Source of the DNA: Panicum virgatum
Taxonomy: Eukaryota; Streptophyta; Magnoliopsida; Poales; Poaceae
Length of the DNA stretch: 64,000 bases
Assembly: GCF_016808335.1 (NCBI RefSeq)
Contig: NC_053142.1
Location: 39,599,674-39,663,673, forward strand
Reading direction: 5' to 3'
The first letter of the stretch is position 1; every line of letters starts with the position of its first letter. The notes beneath the pieces were generated by a model. The model did no database searches, was not told the origin of the DNA, and saw only the letters and a list, made by a program, of their open reading frames with translations. Positions 11,888-23,837 of the stretch are shown here, piece after piece. A program made the position numbers and the translations under genes.

Positions 11888-12273
11888 TATGCTTGCTTTG
11901 AAATTAATCTTAGAGAAGATTGTCCTGGATAGCCTCTTTTTGTGACTTCAACCCAATAAATTGCCCTTTCGTGATCTGGATATTCCATTAGAAACAGGCT
12001 TTTCAGATGTACCACCCACATTTAAAAAAAAAACACCTGCAGTTATTGACGAACAAGTCAATGCATGTATTCTTTCAAATCCAGAATTCCACGGAATAGT
12101 TCTTCTTCGAGTTGTTTATAAGAAAATTCATGCACTACGCTTGAGCTTGAATCCTTTTTATGACTTCCGCTGGACTTTTGGTCGTTCATATGTCTTATTT
12201 GGTTTGAGAAACTGCATACTCTAAAATAGAATGGTCTTGTGGGGTTAGAAATTCTAGTGGAATGAATTGATCC
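11888..12273. other. Spacer; no gene seen
   Basis: Includes an 87-codon open frame at 11961-12224 with no recognisable domain. I see no other structure. Confidence 0.4.
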
Positions 12274-12333
12274 CTGTTATTAAGGTCTCTTTTTCGAGAT
12301 TATACCGTAGAACTCAGACACTCACAACACATG
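12274..12333 (-). mobile_element. SINE, 3' tail piece (split by the Tat element)
   Basis: The target-site copy ctgttattaag (12274-12284) is followed by the reversed A-rich tail and 3' end of a SINE (aactcagacactcac). The rest of the same SINE lies on the far side of the LTR retrotransposon at 28721-28962, followed by the second ctgttattaag at 28963-28973. The 5 bp acatg before the LTR (12329-12333) is the retrotransposon's own TSD. Confidence 0.8.
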
Positions 12334-13605
12334 TGTCGGGTACCATAAACATGGGGCACCCTAACCCGGGGCTAAAACACCCTCATCGCGCGCAAAACAA
12401 GATTGGGCACCTGGGCCGAATCCTTCCATGAAGCAGCGCCAACATCCAAACTTGGTGCCCAATACCTCTTCGGACGCGGGAAGCCCAAGTGCACACCCGG
12501 CCCACGGCCCAGCACCACAGTACGGTCCTGCCGAGGCCTCGCCAGCCGTGGAACAATCTCTGCCTCGCTAGAGGGCTCCCCGCCGAGGCCCCTCGAAGCG
12601 CAGGCAATCTCCGTCTCGCTCGAAGCTCCCTCAGCCGGACCCCCCGCAGGGCCTTGGCACGGGGGAAACTCCGCCTCGCTCGAGACTACCCTCGGCAGAC
12701 TGGGGCGGCGGTCCAACCACCCGATGGGACGGGCACATTAACTCGCCAACTACTCCACAGCATGGGGCGGGGTCAGACGGCGTCAGCTGGCGTCGACCGC
12801 AATGCCGCACAGCGGATGTGACCGGCGTCCCGTCAGCCTGTGCCCGCCACTGTGCCGCTATTCCCGGCGCGGGGCAGATCTGCGGCGCCCTGTGCGGACT
12901 TGTCTGACACCACCTCGCCGCTGTGCTGCCTACCCCTTGTACTTTTTCTCCCCTGCAGGACCCTCGACGGGCATGGGTGATGACCCTCGGACACAGTACG
13001 GCCCTTGACCAGGACAAGACCGGAGTCTTCCGCACCCTCGACGCCCTACCTCATCCGACGTAAGGCTTTGCGCACCTCTACAGCCACCGCCACGACTGTC
13101 GACTGGCGCTACTGGACGCGGACACGCCCTGGGCACAGTCATAGGACTCGCAAGAACGACGACCACGCCCGACGTCGTGCTCCGCAGCGCTCGGCGACAG
13201 GAACGAGCGCTGTTCTCCCCCGGATCAGGAGGGAGAAAGGCAGCCCCGTAGACGTCCAACACGTGTAACTCTCCCCACCTTGGTCTATAAAAGGAGGAGG
13301 AGGAGGACCCCTCAGCACGGGGGGACAAAAAAAAAACGAACACACTCTTCAACACGCGCATTCTCACCATACACCTAGGGACTTGGGAGCTTCACTCCCT
13401 CTCTCGCTCAAGCTTGTACCCCCTACTACAAACACCCTAGTGCAAGTAATACTGTGCATCCTCCTCTGCTGGACGTACGGCCCCTTCGGCCGGAACCAGG
13501 ATAAACCCTGTGTCGATGTGTTTCTCCTTGCATCAACCATCTAGAGACTAGGGCACGCAACATTTTTACTAGTTGGAGCCAGGCCGCGAGGTCGGGACAC
13601 CAACA
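12334..13605 (+). repeat. 5' LTR of the Tat element
   Basis: Starts tgtcgggtaccata and ends gggacaccaaca, pairing with 27447-28715. Contains a TATA box tataaaa at about 13286-13292 ahead of a purine-rich stretch. Confidence 0.93.
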
Positions 13606-13625
13606 GTTGGCGCGCCAGGTAAGGG
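13606..13625 (+). other. Primer-binding region of the Tat element
   Basis: gttggcgcgccaggtaa directly after the LTR, a sequence commonly seen at this place in grass gypsy elements. The priming tRNA is not assigned. Confidence 0.6.
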
Positions 13626-13669
13626 CACGCTGCGTGACAAACATTCTCTTGTTCCCACTTGTTCTCTAG

Positions 13670-15798
13670 ATGGCGGGCATGTCAAGCCAGTTCCCGGCGG
13701 GCGTGTCAGACCCATTCCTGGCGGGCACCATAATCTGGTTCGGGAGTCTTGAGTTCAGGGCAACCGGCAACAGTTACCTCATGGAGCGCCTATCGCCCAG
13801 CGTCAACCCCGACGCCCCAGCACCGCAGCCGCGGCACTGGAGGCGCTCGGGTCGACGCGCACGGCATGGAACGGCGCAGAATGGTGCGCTTTGCCCCCCC
13901 ATGTGGGTCGAGGCTGGCGCACCACAAACTGGCGCCACCATGGGTGACGCCACCTCTTCACCACCAAACCCCACTGCAACGCTGACTGGGGGAGGCGCGT
14001 CTAGGCCGCCGCTCTACCCTCATGGGATGCGAGCTTCCGCCGCGACCTACGCGTCATCTATCAGCACCAACATCAGCGCATATGAGGACTTGCCCGGGCA
14101 CCATCTGCTCTCGGTTCGCAACCTCATCGCATCAACACCCGACAGCTCGTACCCCGACTCCGCGGGCGAGGAACTCGCTCCCACGCATGATCATGTGAAC
14201 CCAGAGTGGGACTACTCCGGGATCTGTGATCTTGGAGCATTCTTGTCGTTTCAGGCAGCGGCAGACTACTGCCTCACCTGTTCCGACGACTCCAGCGAGG
14301 GGGAATACGATCCGACTCAGGAATGCTTCGTTGTTGTGCTAGGAGAGCACGACGACGATGATGACATCGCGGCGAACGCGGCTCACGCCGCAACAATCGC
14401 AGCAGGAGCAACTGCAGCGCCTGGAACATCCACCCTAGCAAACACAGCGGAACAACAAGCACAGCTGGCGCAACTCAAGGAGCCTGAAGCCAAGCTCGAT
14501 GAGGAATGCCGGCAAACGCAGGAGCTGCGCCTCACGCTTGAGCAGGTATGTACTGGCAGGCCGAGAGCTCTGCATCCCAAATATGCTCGGCGGCCTTGGT
14601 AAGAACTGGAGGGGCAGCACAACAAGACTGTGAGGCCTCGGTGCACACCCCACCGGCGAACGAGGCGAGGGCACCCATGGTGCACGATCGCGTCAAGCTG
14701 ACTCCCATAAAAGATCGACTTCGGGACACGCGCGGCAACGCCCACGACGCCGACGCCCGCAACGTCCTGAACCAGAAGAAGGATGGAGCTGCTCATGGCT
14801 ATCACCCTCGACGTGGTGGACGCTACGACTGCAAGGAGGATAGGAGCCCATCACCAGAGCCTCCGGGCACCCATGTGTTCAGCCGGGAAATCCGCGCTGC
14901 TCCATTCCCCCTGCTTTCGGCAGCCCACCACGCTCGCCAAGTACTTGGGAGAGACGGACCTTGAGCTCTAGCTCAACGACTACCGCCTGGCATGCCAGCT
15001 GGGTGGCGCGACTGATGACGCGGTCATCATTCACAACCTTCCACTGCATCTCGCAGACTTAGCACGCACGTGGCTCGAGCATCTTCCACCCAACCAAATC
15101 CACGACTGGTCTGACCTGGTCAGGACCCTCGTGGGTAACTTCCAGGGCACGTACGTGTGCCCCGGAAACTCCTGGGATCTCTGAGGGTGTCGTCAGCGAC
15201 CTAACGAGCCTCTGCGGGACTACATTCGATGTTTCTCCAAGCAGTGCACTGAACTCCCCAGCGTGAAGGACTTCGAAGTCATCAATGCCTTTCATTTGGG
15301 TACCACGTGCAGGGACCTCGTGCGCGAGCTGGGACGGAACCCTCCTTCCAGCGCCAACAAGCTCTTCGACATAGCAACCAACTTCACCTCTGGTGAAGAG
15401 GCTGTTGGTGCTATCTTCGACAGCGAAAGGGGCAAGCGCAAGGTGGACGCGCTCGTAGAGGGCAGCAAGCCCAAAGACAACCCAAAGAAGCCCAAGCGGG
15501 GCAGGAAAGACAAGAAGAAGGGACAACCAAACCAGCGTGGCCAGGGACATGACAAGGACTCCGATGAGGCCCTCGTCGTCGCCCCTGACAACAAAGGTCC
15601 TTGTGGCCCCCTCGAGGTAGGGGACTGTTCGACGACATGCTAAAGAAACCATGCCCTTATCATAAGGGCAAGGTTAATCACACCCTCGAAGAGTGCAACA
15701 TGCTCCGCAAGTACTTCAATCGTCTCGGCCGCAAGGACGAGGCCAAGAAGGAAAAGGGCGAAGATGACAAGGGCGGCGATGGCTACTCCTCGGTGTAG
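13670..15798 (+). pseudogene. gag: gag of the Tat element (broken)
   Basis: Capsid/nucleocapsid precursor. The first open part (13670-14602, 310 codons) is low-complexity N-terminal sequence. A frameshift near 14580 separates it from the capsid part at about 14900-15640, where the retrotransposon gag signature is visible (DYRLACQLGG, ARTWLEHLPP, LRDYIRCFSKQC). A lysine-rich stretch follows and then a zinc-knuckle-like CPYHKGKVNHTLEEC at about 15640-15700. In-frame stops lie at 14969-14971 and 15182-15184. The tail 15601-15798 is in another frame. Not translatable as one protein. Confidence 0.85.
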
Positions 15799-15827
15799 AA
15801 CGTATTCTTCATCTTCGGCGGGCTACG

Positions 15828-16595
15828 GTGAACATGATCGCTCGACAGCGCAAGCGGGAGCGCCGAGAGGTCTTCTCCGTCACCAAGGCTACGCCATCAT
15901 ACCTCGACAGGTCGGAGGACACCATCTCCTTTAGCCGTGAGGATCACCCCGACTACATCCCGAACCCAGAACTGTACCCATTCGTTGTCGACCCCATCAT
16001 CGGCAACACCCGGTTCTCCAAGGTGCTCATGGACGGAGGCAGCAGCCTCAACATCCTGTACGCGCACACCCTAGAGCTCATGGGGATCGGCTTGAACAAG
16101 TTGCATCCCAGCGTGTCACCATTTCATGGCGTCGCACCGGGAAAGCGAGTCCAACCCCTCGGGCAGATCGACTTGCCCGTCTGCTTCAGCACGCCTGCAA
16201 ATTTTCGCAAGGAAGTACTCACCTTCGAGGTAGTGGGGTTTCGTGGGGTGTACCACGCCATACTGGGGCGGCCATGTTACGCCAAGTTCATGGCAGTCCC
16301 CAACTACACCTACCTTAAGATGAAGATGCCGGGTCCGAAGAGCGTCATCACCGTCGGCCCGTCGTTCGAGCACGCCTACGAGTGCGATGTCGAGTGCGTC
16401 GAGCGCGCCGAGGCTCAAGTGGAGGACGAGGCCCTCGTAGCCACCCTCGACAAGATGGCGAGCGAAGCTTTGGACTCCACGCGCCGGCACGCAGGTAGCT
16501 TCGAACTCGCCGAGGGTATCAATAAGGTGCCCCTCGACCCGATCCACCCCAACGACAAGGAGTTGAAAATCAGCGCCACCCTCGACAACAAATAG
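15828..16595 (+). pseudogene. pol: Aspartic protease region of Tat pol
   Basis: Contains the retropepsin core LMDGGSSLNILY with a following glycine/hydrophobic strand (YHAILGRPCYAKF), the usual layout in plant gypsy proteases. It runs into a TAG at 16593-16595 in the same frame as the reverse transcriptase, so the stop is a single-base interruption of a longer polyprotein. Confidence 0.85.
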
Positions 16596-16598
16596 GAA

Positions 16599-18680
16599 GT
16601 GGTGCTCATCGACTTCCTCTGCGCCAACGCAGACATCTTCGTGTGGAGCCTCTCGAACATGCCCGGCATACCGAGGGAGGTCGCCGAGCACTCCCTTGAC
16701 ATCCGACCCAACTCCAAGCCGGTGAAGCAGCGCCTGCGACGCTTCGACGAGCTCAAGCGCAGGGCGATCGGCGAGGAGGTGCAGAAGCTTCTGGCGGCCG
16801 GATTCATCAAGGAGGTATTCCATCCCGACTGGCTAGCTAATCCTGTATTAGTTAAGAAAAAGAATGGAAGTTGGAGGATGTGCGTAGACTACACTAGTTT
16901 AAATAAAGCATGTCCGAAGGTTCCTTTTCCTTTGCCACGTATTGATCAAATCATTGATTCAACTGCGGGATGTAAACTCTTATCCTTTCTTGATGCTTAT
17001 TCTGGTTACCACCAAATAAAGATGAAAGAGTCCGACCAGCTCGCGACTTCTTTTATCACACCCTTCGGCATGTACTGCTATGTCACGATGCCATTTGGCC
17101 TCAGAAATGCCGGATCTACATACTAGCGATGTATGCTCCACATATTCGGAGACCATATTGGGCGGAACATAGAAGCATATGTCGACGATATTGTTGTAAA
17201 ATCCAGGAAGGCGGACGACCTGGTCGCTGATATCAGGATCGCGTTCGATTGCCTAAGGGCCAAGGGGGTAAAACTCAACCCAGAAAAATGTGTTTTTGGG
17301 GTACCTCGAGGAATGCTTTTGGGTTTCCTCGTCTCCCAGCGAGGCATTGAGCCCAACCCTGAAAAAGTTGAGGCCATCAGACGGATGGGACCGATCCTCG
17401 ACTTGAAGAGGGTACAGAGGGTCATGTGCTGCCTGGCAGCACTAAGTCACTTCATCTCACGCCTTGGTGAAAAGGGCTTGCCTCTGTACCGACTCCTGAG
17501 GAAGACCGAGCGTTTCACGTGGACCCCCGAGGCTTAAGAAGCCCTCGACTGGCTGAAGGCGTCGCCCATGAATGCCCCCATTCTCACACCACCGATAGAC
17601 GGCGAGCCCCTCTACCTATACATAGCTGCGACGACCCAAGTGGTCAGCGCGGTGATCGTTGTGGAAAGACAAGAGGAGGGTCATGCTCTGCCTGTCTAGC
17701 GGCCGGTATATTACATCAGCAAAGTGTTGTCTGAAACCAAGACATGCTACCCGCAGATCCAGAAGCTGCTGTACGCAGTGATCTTGGCTCGGTGCAAGCT
17801 GCGCCACTACTTCGAGGCTCATCTTGTCACCGTGGTCTCGTCTTTCCCCTTGGGAGAGATAGTCCACAACAAGGAAGCCTCCGGTAGAATCGCCAAATGG
17901 TCCATAGAACTGATGGGAGAAACTCTCACTTACGCGCCTCGCTAGGCTATCAAATCCCAAATCTTGGCGGACTTCATCGCTGAGTGGACCGACACTCAGC
18001 TGCCCCCACTGCAAATTCAAGCAGATTGCTGGACCATGTACTTTGATGGGTTGGTGATGAAAACTAGTGTCGGCGCCGGCCTCCTTTTCATCTCACCCCT
18101 CGGAGAGCACATGCGCTACGTGATTCGCCTCCACTTCCCAGCGTCCAACAACATGGCGGAGTACGAGGCCCTCCTCGGCGGCCTCCGCATTGCCATCAAA
18201 CTCGGCATCAAGTGCCTCGACGTACGTGGTGACTCTCAGCTCATCATTGATCAAGTAATGAAGGAGTCTAGCTGTCATGACTCGAAGATGGAGGCATACT
18301 GCAATACGGTGCACTGTCTAGAGGACAAGTTCGACGGCCTAGAACTCAACCACGTCCCGCGCAAGTACAATGAGGATGTGGACGAATTAGCTAAGATCGC
18401 GTCGGGGCGGACCACCGTTCCCCCGAACACCTTTGCTCGCGACATCGCCAAACCCTCCGTCGATCTTAAGGATCCGGTGGAGCCAGGCCCCTCGACTGCC
18501 GAGCCCTCCGACGGGAACACCTCGGTGGACGAGGCCGAGCCCATGGAGACAAAAGCTGAGACCTCCTCGATGGACGAGGGTGAGGCAATGCAGATTGACG
18601 AGGCTCCACTTTCGCAAGACTGGCGCGACCAGTATCTCAACTGGATCAACCGAGGGGTGCTACCCTCGGATCGCACTTAG
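16599..18680 (+). pseudogene. pol: Reverse transcriptase and two RNase H domains of Tat pol
   Basis: Reverse transcriptase motifs in order: PVLVKKKNGSWRMCVDYTSLN, LSFLDAYSGYHQI, FGLRNAG and the active-site YVDD (about 17178). The connection/RNase H region follows (about 17600-17945). A second, different RNase H-like domain spans about 18020-18410, with YFDGLVMKTSVGAGLL and NNMAEYEALLGGL, then DSQLIIDQV. The two-domain arrangement is typical of the Tat lineage. In-frame stops occur at 17124 (TAG), 17535 (TAA), 17697 (TAG), 17943 (TAG) and 18678 (TAG). No frameshift is needed to read through most of it. Confidence 0.88.
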
Positions 18681-19855
18681 GCGCGATGCGTCACCAGGCG
18701 GGCAAAATCTTTTGTTGTAATCGATAGGGAGCTATACAAGCGCAGTCCCTCGGGAGTCATGCAACGTTGCATCCCCATTCCTGAGGGTAGGGAGCTGCTT
18801 CGGGACATCCATGCTAGAGCTTGCGGCCATCACGCAGCACCACGAACCCTGGTGGGCAACGCGTTCAGATAGGGCTTTTACTGGCCCACAGCAGTCGCCG
18901 ACGCCACGGAGATCGTGCGGACTTGCGAGGGTTGCCAGTTGTATGCCCGTCAGACGCATCTCCCAGCTCATGCTCTGCAAACCATCCCCATCACATGGCC
19001 CTTCGCCGTGTGGGGACTGGACCTTGTCGGACCGTTGCAGAAGGCGCATGGGGCTACACCCATTTGCTGGTGGCAATCGACAAGTTCTCCAAGTGGATCG
19101 AGGCTCAACCCATCATCAAGATCAAATCCGAGCAAGCCGTGCAGTTCTTCACCGACATAGTCTACAGGTTCGGGGTCCCGAACTCAATCATCACGGACAA
19201 TGGCACCCAGTTCACAGGGAAGAAGTTCTTGGAGTTCTGCGACGACTACCACATACGTGTGGATTGATCGGCCGTGGCACACCGACAAATGAATGGCCAG
19301 GTAGAACGCGCCAACGGCATGATCCTACAAGGGCTCAAGCCAAGAATCTTCAACAAGCTGAACAAGTTTGGCCAGAAGTGGCTCACGGAGCTACCCTCAG
19401 TCATTTGGAGCCTGAGAACGACCCCGAGTCGAGCCACGGGTTTCAGCCCATTCTTTCTGGTCTACGGCGCCGAGGCCATCCTCCCCACTGATTTGGAGTA
19501 CGGGTCCCCGAGGCTCAAAGCCTACCAGGAGCACCAAAACCAGCAGGCCTGCGAGGACTCGCTGGATCAGGTGGACGAGGCTCGAGACGTGGCGCTCTTA
19601 CACTCGGCATGCTACCAGCAGTCCCTACGACAATACCAGGCACAGAGGGTTCGGCGTCGAGACCTCAACAAAGGAGACCTCGTGTTGCGATTACGACAAG
19701 ACAGCCGAGGGCGCCACAAGCTCACACCGCCATGGGAAGGCTCGTACATCATCGCGGAAGTCCTAAAGCCCGGCACCTACAAGCTAGCCAACGAAAAGGG
19801 CGAGATCTTCACCAACTCTTGGAACATTCAGCAGCTACGTCGCTTCTATCCTTGA
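18681..19855 (+). pseudogene. pol: Integrase of Tat pol
   Basis: Zinc-binding HHCC part (HARACGHHAAPRTL ... CEGCQ, stop TAG at 18870), then the catalytic core: LDLVGPL with the first Asp, IITDNGTQF with the second Asp, and NGQVERANG with the Glu. A frameshift near 19050 and a TGA at 19265-19267 break it. The C-terminal part (KLTPPWEGSYIIAEV ... WNIQQLRRFYP) ends at the stop at 19853-19855, the natural end of pol. Confidence 0.88.
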
Positions 19856-20436
19856 AATTCCAAGTTGTTTGTACATACTTTGTACCCGTATCTTAAATTT
19901 CCCAGGACAATAAAGATGTATGCTTTACTTTTAAGTTTCTCGGGAGTCGTTCGAACCCCCGGGGGCTCGGATGCACGCACAACACTAAGTGAGCATCGGC
20001 TTTGCCCTCGGCAAAGCCGAGCCTCCCTCGGGGGCTACAACGGGGGGGGGGGGGGGGAGACCCCAAATGCCCCCAAAGTGTCACATTTTTTCCGAAAATT
20101 TTCTTGCTTCCAAGTCTCTCAAACACTTAGAAAAACGGACGCAAGGCGTAAACAACTCGGGCGCGGGATCGGTCAAGCCGCGGGACCGCCTACGCCTCCG
20201 TGATACGACATCCCCACTCACCTCCCTGCGCCTAAGTAGTTTATGAACGCGAAAATCCTTACAGATGCTTATCTAAGCCATACACAAGAGCGCGAGAAAA
20301 TGATTTAAGAAAAAACAGCACACGAATAAACACGAAAGCCTCGAACGGCCACATTGTTAAGATCATGTTCTTTACATCAGAGGACAAATCTGGACAAAAT
20401 CCTAACTAATCTACTTTGGCCAACCGCCCAGGCTAT
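19856..20436. other. Non-coding spacer inside the Tat element
   Basis: Between the end of pol and the antisense gene. Contains a run of 15 G at about 20043-20057. No gene is seen. Confidence 0.6.
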
Positions 20437-23400
20437 CTACGAGCTACCTCCTCCCTCGTCCTCGCCCTCGTCCTCGTCATCGGTAGCGTCGGGAAAGAGG
20501 TCGCTCTCGAATAGTCCGGCCAAGGTGGTGGCGGCACCTTCGGCACCTGCGTCAGCCTGATCCATTGCCTCGACCTTGGCATTGTCATCGCCATCGGGAA
20601 TGATGTAGCCTGTGGCCAAGTGCTCGAAGTCGACAACATAGTGCGTCGAGACGACGCCGAGTGCCTTCTGGAAGCGGAGGCGGAGGGCGCCCTTAAGCCG
20701 CTCGGCCACCCGATCACCCAGCGACCGTAGACGGCTGGTCAGCGAGCTGCCCGACTGGCCGCCCTCACCCTCGGCTCCCCGGCACGCAGCTATGGCTTCC
20801 TCCCGGTCTTCGTAGCCCCTTTGCGCGGACGTATACGCAGCCTGGAGGGCCTCCTTCGCCGCGGTCTCGTCCGCCACCTCCTTCTGCAGCTCTGAGCAGA
20901 AACAAAAGATGAGTCTCGACAAAGCCAAGTAAATTGAATTAAGTCTCCATACGTACCCTCGACGCGCTTCCTCCCTTGGGCTATCTCCGCCCGCACAGCT
21001 TGGAGGGCAGTCTCTGTGCGCAGGATGGCTTCTCCCTGCCCCTCGGCGAGGGCGTTCGCCTGCGTAAGGCTGATAGTCCGCGCCTCGAGGAGCTCCTCCT
21101 GTTGCTGGTGCTGAGCGGTGAGTACCTCCACTTGTTCGCGTAGAGCGGCCACCTGCAGCTCAGCCTCTCTAGCCCGCTGCTCGGTTGCCGCCCTCTGCGC
21201 GTTATGCTGGGTGGTGGCGCGGGCGAGCTCGCGCTCCAGGTCGTAGGCGCGCACCTCTATCCGTGACGCCTGGGCCGTGACCTCGTTCAACCGCAAGCCC
21301 ACGCTGGCGCTGTACCTCTCGAGCCAGTCCACTCGAGAGTACATCTGCGCCAGCTTGACGCTCTTCTCTCTCGACAAGGTCATCAGTTGCTGCAAACAGG
21401 GGACGTGAGCAAACGACGATAACAAGAGACGAACGATCAAAACTTGAGACGAACAGGAGCAGGAAGAATACTTACCCGGCTGACGTTGTGCTGCTCCTGC
21501 CAATGGCGCTGTACGGCGCACTGGAGGTCGGCATTTATCACGCCGTCGAGCTCGAGCTGCTCCTGCCAGACCTCATCCTCCTCGTGCTTGGCGCGAATGA
21601 AGTCCTCGGGGATGCCCCGCTGAACGACCGCCCAGTTTGCCCCTTCGACGGGCGGCCCAGACATGCCAGCCCCGAGACCGCCCCTGAACCAGCCACCATC
21701 TGGCCGCTGGTGGCGGCCTCGCCGAGCACGGCGCTCGACGCAATCACACCAGAGCCCTCAGGCCGCTCTGGCACGGCCGTGTCTGGCGCTTCCACCACCT
21801 GCTGCACCGGCTCCGCCACCGGTTGCACCGGCATCACCGCCGGCATCGCCACCGGCCCCGTCATGGCTCCCTCGTCCCTGGTCACCTCAGGCTCCGGGAC
21901 GGGGTCCAATCTCTCCACCTGGCCGACGGGCCGCTCCGTCACAGACCCGTCGGTTCTTCCCCCTTCGCCGGCGCCAGGCCGGGTGGCATCCTCCGCGCCG
22001 TCCCAACCGGCCTCCCCCTCGGCACTTGGCCGGACATCCTCTTCCGCGACGCAACCACCGGCGTCGTCTGCGCCGGTCTGCGCTCTGGCCGTCGCACCCC
22101 CCCGGGCCATCGCCGCCCGGTACTGCTCAATGACCTCCTCCGCTGTCCGAGGCACGCCGCTCAGGGGCTGCGGCGCCGAGCTCGGCGTCGTGGTCCTCCC
22201 CGACTTGAGGGCCTTGGAGGGCGCCAGCGAAGGAACCCGGGCGGTGGGGACTCTCATGCTGAGCTGAGAGAGGAAGGAGTCAAAACCAACAAAAAACGAG
22301 CGAAAGGAAACTTACCCCGAGGCGGCCTCCAACTTGCATTTTTTCGAGCCGCTCTTTGGGGCCCGCGCCGACACACCGGCTCCCGACGAGCGATCGCCAG
22401 GCGCTGCGCCCGGGCCGGTCTGACGCCTCGGCGGCGACACCAGTCCGAGGGACCCCACGTCCGGCTACGCGGGAGACCTCTCGGCCGGCGACCGCGCGCG
22501 CGTGTTTTCACCCTCGGCTTGCGCCGGGGGCTCGGTGCCAGCATGTCGCTGGTCCGGGGATCGGCCTCCGGCCCCCTTCGTGTGGGGGTCGGGCATCATC
22601 GAATAGTCGACCTCGCCCACCGCCGAGGATGAGGACTCCGGCTCCGGTGTGGTGTCGGGCGAGGGGATCGGCGACTTGCCCCTCTTCGCCCGCGCCCGGT
22701 TCACCTTCTCACTCGCCTCCTTGTCCTTCCTTTTCCTCTCTTGATGCCGCTTCTCCGCTTCCTTCCGCTCCTTCTTCCGCTCCGCGAACTCGCAGTTTAC
22801 GGCCCGGACTTCTGGGAGCGGAGGATCCGAAGTGTACTCCTGGTGGCGCACCCCCTGCGAATGGGGCTCAGATTAGGAAAGAATGATGATGTGAAACAAC
22901 CAAAGCTGAGACACAAAACTTACCGTTTGGATGTACCCCTCGTCGGGGCGCATCGCGATCCCCCAGAGGTTTCCGAGGCTATCCGGGGACGCGCCCACCG
23001 CTCGCCCCACTCTCTGGGCAGCGATCTCGCGGGAAAGCTGCTCCACCATCATCTGGGTGCCCTCGAATGGGGCACCCTCCGTCATCTGGAAGAGAGAGAG
23101 CTTCCTCTCCATGAGGAGGAGCACTCTCCGCCGGTGGAAGTTGGCGACGACGACGGCCGCGGTCAGCCCCTTGTCTGCCAAGTGCCGCAGCGCGATGGTG
23201 TACACTTTGAGCCTGCCCTGGCGATCGGGGGGGTGACACCCCGTAGTGCCAAGTGTCCAGCTTCTCTGTCAAGACTTTCCCGGTGTACACCGGGATCCGC
23301 CCGCCGTCGTTGCGGAGATAAAACCACTCCCGATCCCAGTCGTGGTTGTTCGTCGTCATCATACACGGGATGTAGAGGTCCTTCCTCGACTCCCGCAAAT

Positions 23401-23837
23401 GAAGTGTCAGTCCGTCGGCGCGGACAGGCCTCCTCACCCCCTGTGAGATGGAATCCATGTGGAGGCCACCCTGGAACAGGTACCTCCACAGATCCCAGTG
23501 TATCGGGATCCCCAGGTACCCCTCGCAGACAGCGACAAAGACCGCCGCCTGCGAGATGGCATTGGGGGTGAAGTTGTGCAGCTTAGTGGTGGCAGAGCGT
23601 GCGGATGAATCCGCCGGTGGGGAAGCCGAACCCCCGCTTGTGCAGACGTGCCAGACTCACAACATAGCCGCTTGGGGGATTCGACATCGTCTCCGATGCC
23701 GGCGCAATCCACTCCGAGCGCGCGGGATCGGTGATTGCCGGCAGAAGTCCGGCAGCAACCAGCGTCTCCAAGTATGGCTTGTCGGTGGTGGACCGGCCCC
23801 AGGGCACTGGGTCTTCCATCCTCACTAGCCTCACCAC
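20437..23837 (-). pseudogene. Antisense spliced gene of the Tat element (gypsy-type transposon family protein, decayed)
   Basis: Runs opposite to gag-pol. Five coding exons can be read with GT-AG introns: 23837-22924, 22854-22316, 22258-21476, 21389-20957, 20891-20437. Exon 1 holds the domain long annotated in grasses as putative gypsy type transposon (Pfam PF04195): landmarks WIAPASE, NPPSGYVVSLARLHKRGFG, NFTPNAISQAAVFVAVCEG, HWDLWRYLF and DREWFYLRNDGG. Exons 2-3 are charged and low-complexity; exon 4 is a long coiled coil (LERELARATTQHNAQ); the C-terminus has STHYVVDFEHLATGYIIPDG and an acidic tail. A stop at 23583 with a frameshift, and a second frameshift near 21680, make it a pseudogene. 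Function unknown. The exon model is mine and unverified. Confidence 0.75.

Noticed and set aside
21488..22886. Large plus-strand frames (259, 269 and 176 codons) in the Tat element
   Set aside because: They are shadows of the minus-strand antisense gene, whose exons and splice sites are coherent.
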